Below, in pieces: positions 59,954 through 64,000 of a stretch of DNA of 64,000 nt. Under the pieces are notes generated by a model. It was not told the DNA's origin, ran no database searches, and was given only the letters and a program-made list of their open reading frames with translations. The first letter of the stretch is position 1, and each line of letters opens with the position of its first letter. Location of the stretch: the NCBI RefSeq assembly GCF_034259325.1, contig NZ_JAXIVS010000014.1:62001-126000 (forward strand). Reading direction: 5' to 3'. Position numbers and translations under genes: made by a program. This DNA comes from Hyalangium ruber. GTDB lineage: Bacteria > Myxococcota > Myxococcia > Myxococcales > Myxococcaceae.

Positions 59954-60553
59954 ATGCACCCTGCGACGGACGTCACACTGGCGGTGGTGGCGGGAGGGCA
60001 GGGCCGCCGGCTGTCCGGAGTCCCCAAGGGGTTGCTGACGCTCGAGGGGCGCACGGTGCTGGAGCGGCTGCTCCAGCTCTCCCCGCTGTTCGCGGAGGTG
60101 GTGCTGGTCTCCAACGCGCCCGAGCCCTACGCGCGCTTCCACCTGCGCACCGTCGCCGACGCCGTGCCGGGCAAGGGCGCGCCCGGAGGCGTCCACGCGG
60201 CGTTACAGGCCGCCCGCACCGAGTGGGTGCTGGCCGTGGCCTGCGACATGCCCTTCATCACCCCGGAGGCGCTTCAGGTCCTGCTGGAGGCCCGAGGCCC
60301 TCAGCTCGACGCCGTCTGCTTCACGGTGGCCGGCCGGGTGGAACCCCTGCTCGCGGTGTACCGCGCCGCACTGTCGGTCCCATGGGGCGAAGCCCTGCGC
60401 GAGGCGAACCCCTCGCTGCGAGCGCTGCTCTCCCAGTGCCGCGCCAGGCTCCTGCCCGAGGAGGCCCTGCGCGCGGTGGACCCGCACCTGCGCTCCCTGG
60501 TCAACGTGAACACCCCCGAGGACCTCGAGCGCCACGGCCTGGCGCTGCCCTGA
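59954..60553 (+). CDS. mobA: Molybdenum cofactor guanylyltransferase MobA
   Basis: A 199-residue nucleotidyltransferase that adds GMP to Mo-molybdopterin to give the MGD form. The GTP-binding loop VAGGQGRRLSGVPKGLL lies at residues 12-28, followed by the AVACDMPFITPEAL metal-binding phrase (about residues 95-108). VNVNTPEDL near the C terminus is the other family hallmark. ATG 59954 is the natural start. It is divergent from moeA-mobB-fdhD, and together they supply MGD cofactor, perhaps for an enzyme elsewhere. The gene ends next to the convergent response regulator. Confidence 0.94.
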   Translation: MHPATDVTLAVVAGGQGRRLSGVPKGLLTLEGRTVLERLLQLSPLFAEVVLVSNAPEPYARFHLRTVADAVPGKGAPGGVHAALQAARTEWVLAVACDMPFITPEALQVLLEARGPQLDAVCFTVAGRVEPLLAVYRAALSVPWGEALREANPSLRALLSQCRARLLPEEALRAVDPHLRSLVNVNTPEDLERHGLALP

Positions 60554-60925
60554 TCAGGTGGTGCAGTGCGCGGCGACGGTGGCGAACAGGTCGCCAATCT
60601 CGAAGGGCTTCTTGAGGATGCCCTGCGCGCCCGGGAGCGGCTGACGCCCACTGGCGGTGACGATGATGACGGGCACGGGGTTGAAGGCCGGGTGTTGCCG
60701 CAGGTGGCGCAGGAAGTCTTCCCCGCTCATCACCGGCATCATCAAATCCAGCAGCACCAGACACGGCGGGTGGATCTGCTCGAGCACCTCCAGCCCCTCC
60801 AGCCCATTGGAGGCGACGGCCACCTCGAAGCCCTCGCCTTCGAGGAGCTCGGCCATGGCCGCGCGGATGTCTTCGTCGTCTTCGACGATGAGGACGCTGC
60901 CTTTGAGGGGGGTGCCAGTGCTCAC
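60554..60925 (-). CDS. Single-domain response regulator
   Basis: A 123-residue protein made only of a receiver domain. Acidic pair VEDDEDI (residues 14-20), phospho-acceptor Asp in VLLDLMMPVMSG (about residue 60), Thr in VTASG (about residue 90) and the conserved Lys in ILKKPF are present. It starts at GTG 60925 and abuts mobA at the convergent end. Single-domain regulators act by protein contacts; its kinase is unknown. Its start faces the sigma-54 activator gene, 187 nt away, so both may share control. Confidence 0.88.
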   Translation of the reverse strand: MSTGTPLKGSVLIVEDDEDIRAAMAELLEGEGFEVAVASNGLEGLEVLEQIHPPCLVLLDLMMPVMSGEDFLRHLRQHPAFNPVPVIIVTASGRQPLPGAQGILKKPFEIGDLFATVAAHCTT

Positions 60926-61112
60926 ACGAGAATTGTAGGCAGCCTCTCGGGGATCGGGAGTGCGTGCGCGCGTGCTCTGTCGGATTCCAACCGCCCCACG
61001 GGTGTTTCACCGTGTCGACAAGCCGACGCTGGCTCCCACCGAGGCACGAGGCGTGGCATACAGTGCCATTGGCCCAAGCAGCGGGCAGCGGGCAGCCGGA
61101 GCGGAAGACTTC

Positions 61113-62765
<1,653 letters not shown>

Positions 62766-62776
62766 TCCAACGGGAA

Positions 62777-62834
62777 GGCGTCCGTCGTGTCGAAACCGCC
62801 GTCCGACGCGTCGGAATCGCCGTCCGACGCGTCG
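62777..62834. repeat. 21-bp tandem repeats upstream of a sigma-54-type promoter
   Basis: Three units of 21-bp period occur after the activator stop: 62777-62792 (diverged, GGCGTCCGTCGTGTCG), 62798-62813 and 62819-62834 (both GCCGTCCGACGCGTCG). The core CGACGCGTCG is a perfect palindrome, and one helix-turn pair separates the copies. They lie 82-140 nt before the GG of the candidate -24/-12 promoter. That is where enhancer-binding proteins usually bind, so they are a good candidate binding site for the activator just encoded. Confidence 0.6.
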
Positions 62835-62914
62835 AACCGACACAACCAGCCACGTGGGCTACCCGACGGACGTGAAATGGAGGAAAATTCCACCCACCCT
62901 CTACGTCTTGCCGT

Positions 62915-62930
62915 TGGTATCGCAGTTGCT
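62915..62930 (+). promoter_or_regulatory. Candidate sigma-54 (-24/-12) promoter
   Basis: TTGGTATCGCAGTTGCTTT contains GG (62916-62917) and GC (62928-62929) exactly 10 nt apart, the spacing that sigma-54 RNA polymerase requires, with TTGCT at the -12 element as in the consensus TTGCA/T. It is downstream of the activator gene and of the 21-bp repeats, and about 105 nt before the ATG of the 36-residue ORF. Confidence 0.6.
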
Positions 62931-63032
62931 TTGGAGGCGCTGCGGAACGGAGAGGCGCAGGGGGAGGCCCGACCCGATGAGGATCGGACTCAAAAAAGGG
63001 CGCCTGCTCCGCCCACTCACAGGAGAACGAAG

Positions 63033-63143
63033 ATGGCCACCGACACCAGCACCACCAAGAAGGACACCACCCAGACGACCGGCAAGGGGGACGTGCCGAC
63101 GACGAACGGAAAGGATCCTGAGGTGCCGGTGAGCCCCAACTAG
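63033..63143 (+). CDS. 36-residue Thr/Lys/Asp-rich peptide
   Basis: A short ORF, ATG 63033 to TAG 63143, with AGGAG 7 nt before the start. The peptide is hydrophilic (MATDTSTTKKDTTQTTGKGD, then VPTTNGKDPEVPVSPN) with no hydrophobic stretch, so it would be cytoplasmic and mostly disordered. A longer in-frame version from 62787 would cover the 21-bp repeats and the promoter and is less likely. It is the only coding candidate behind the -24/-12 promoter, which makes it a possible product of that regulon. Unknown function; a nested hairpin follows. Confidence 0.5.
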   Translation: MATDTSTTKKDTTQTTGKGDVPTTNGKDPEVPVSPN

Positions 63144-63157
63144 GTCCGGCTTCCCGA

Positions 63158-63224
63158 GGCTCTGTTCGGGTACGGATTGGCGCCGCCACCGGGGGGGTAG
63201 CGCGGCGCCACCCCAGACAGAGCC
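63158..63224. terminator. Nested hairpin between convergent genes
   Basis: GGCTCTGT (63158-63165) pairs with ACAGAGCC (63217-63224), and inside it TGGCGCCGC (63178-63186) pairs with GCGGCGCCA (63202-63210). It lies just after the 36-residue ORF and before the end of the TPR gene on the other strand, so it may end both transcripts. No T tract is present. Confidence 0.45.
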
Positions 63225-63261
63225 GGGTCACCGAGCCTCCCCACCCGAACCGCCCTGTGGA

Positions 63262-64000
63262 CTAGGGCTTCTTCAGGTGGGGGTTCTTCTCGAGGGCCCG
63301 AGTGAGGTCATCGGTCGCCTGCTGTCGCCACGCCTGTCGTGCTTCTTCGCGGGCTTCGAGGTCCGCGCGAGTCGTCCGCAGCTTCGCCCGAAGGAGCAGG
63401 GCGCGGGGCCAGTCGGGACAGTCCAGGAGAACCTCTTCGGCCCATGCGAGGCCGCGCTCCAGCTGGGGGGCTGGGGCGCGGCCCATTTCTTTTCTCCACC
63501 CCGCCCACGCCTGCTGCAGGGCGCCGCCGTCCAGGCGCGCCTCGAAGGACTCGGGCTCCAGCTCCAGCGCCTTCTCGAAGGCCTGCGCCGCCTTCTCGAA
63601 GTCCTCTTCCTTCGCCTGTCCCCGCTGCGCCTTCCACTGGGCCAGGGTGGCGCGCGCGCGGCCCAGCAGCAGCCACGCGCGGGCCTGCCGAGGGCTGCGC
63701 TTCAGCGACTGTTGAAGCACTTGCTCGGCGCGCTCCAGGTGGGCCCGGGGGTCCCTTCCGCGCTCCAGCTCGAAGTCGGCGAGCCGTGAGAAGAGCTCGG
63801 CCTGATCCGTGAGCAGGAACGCGTCATCGGGTGTGCGCCGCACGGCCTGCTCGAAGGCGATCAGCGCGGCGGCGGTGCTGGCGCGCGGCTCCTGTCCGGC
63901 GGCCTGCTGGTAGGTGGCGCGCCAGAGCTGGACCGTGCCCAGGTTGTTGTAGGCATAGGACACCTGCGGCGTGTTGCGGATGATCTCCTCGAAGGTGCCC
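63262..64000 (-). CDS. TPR-repeat protein, C-terminal part (5' end outside window)
   Basis: The reading frame is open to the right edge, so the gene is partial; an internal GTG at 63963 is not a proven start. The visible ~246 residues are tetratricopeptide-like helical repeats, rich in Ala, Leu and Arg (YAYNNLGTVQLWRATYQ, then EQVLQQSLKRSPRQARAWLLLGRARATLAQWK, AQAFEKALELEPESFEARLDGGALQQAW, and a last unit near the C terminus ending LTRALEKNPHLKKP). In myxobacteria such tails commonly follow an N-terminal serine/threonine kinase domain, which would lie beyond the window. TPR arrays bind partner proteins; the partner is unknown. Confidence 0.8.
   Translation of the reverse strand, partial: GTFEEIIRNTPQVSYAYNNLGTVQLWRATYQQAAGQEPRASTAAALIAFEQAVRRTPDDAFLLTDQAELFSRLADFELERGRDPRAHLERAEQVLQQSLKRSPRQARAWLLLGRARATLAQWKAQRGQAKEEDFEKAAQAFEKALELEPESFEARLDGGALQQAWAGWRKEMGRAPAPQLERGLAWAEEVLLDCPDWPRALLLRAKLRTTRADLEAREEARQAWRQQATDDLTRALEKNPHLKKP

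Noticed and set aside
62787-63143. A 118-residue ORF covering the 21-bp repeats and the 36-residue ORF
   Set aside because: It lacks a ribosome binding site at its start and would place the enhancer-like repeats and the -24/-12 promoter inside a coding region. Internal ATG 63033 has AGGAG at the right distance.

Overview
The window is about 70% GC, with strong third-position GC bias and GGAGG-type ribosome binding sites. It carries families that are close to diagnostic of myxobacteria: bactofilin BacM beside parAB, a DUF2381 protein, a SitA6/SitI6-type toxin-immunity pair, many serine/threonine kinases, and FHA/sigma-54 activators. I infer a member of the Myxococcota, suborder Cystobacterineae (an Archangium/Cystobacter/Myxococcus relative), and an origin-proximal chromosomal segment. 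No tRNA, rRNA, insertion sequence, integrase or CRISPR array was recognised.

Left part (1-5.3 kb): the classical origin-side operon rnpA-yidD-yidC-jag-(small ORF)-mnmE with 4-nt gene overlaps, followed by a Uma2-type nuclease-fold protein. 5.3-9.4 kb: a soluble poly-HAMP hybrid histidine kinase, an MshEN-domain protein without ATPase, and a cysteine-dioxygenase-like enzyme. 9.5-16.4 kb: an orphan Tad/Flp-pilus-like locus (three TadE/TadG-like proteins, one Flp-like peptide, secreted accessory proteins) that includes two small secreted proteins sharing an identical duplicated cysteine pattern. 16.4-24.7 kb: SppA protease, SodC, a double-module M16 protease, an ankyrin protein, small orphan genes and a sulfite-oxidase-fold protein.

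24.9-34.5 kb is the second half of the origin neighbourhood: mnmG, rsmG, then (after a hairpin-repeat array, a lipoprotein and an unusual kinase) a cluster of ten perfect parS sites directly upstream of parA-parB-bacM. ParB would load on these sites and spread, ParA would move the origin region, and the bactofilin gene downstream encodes a cytoskeletal scaffold. Two perfect DnaA boxes lie between mnmG and rsmG.

34.5-64 kb is accessory: ergothioneine genes egtB-egtD; a histidine kinase that has lost its phospho-accepting His; a lipoprotein nuclease toxin with an Imm52-type immunity gene; an oxidoreductase divergent from a LysR regulator; a cytochrome c lipoprotein; XRE regulator; DUF2381 plus kinase; a cupin; an AAA ATPase; a probable toxin-delivery lipoprotein with its partner; another kinase; a second array of the same hairpin repeat; an intradiol dioxygenase; the SitA6/SitI6-type pair; the molybdenum-cofactor group fdhD-mobB-moeA facing mobA; a response regulator; a sigma-54 activator followed by 21-bp repeats, a -24/-12 promoter and a 36-aa ORF; and a partial TPR protein at the right edge.

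The most unusual items are (i) seven identical 25-bp hairpins in two arrays about 27 kb apart, both in convergent intergenic gaps and both oriented the same way relative to an incoming gene, (ii) the parS array embedded in a ~110-bp tandem repeat, (iii) the paired CX3C-X6-CX3C secreted peptides in the Tad locus, (iv) the degenerate histidine kinase, and (v) the self-contained sigma-54 regulatory module at 61.1-63.2 kb.
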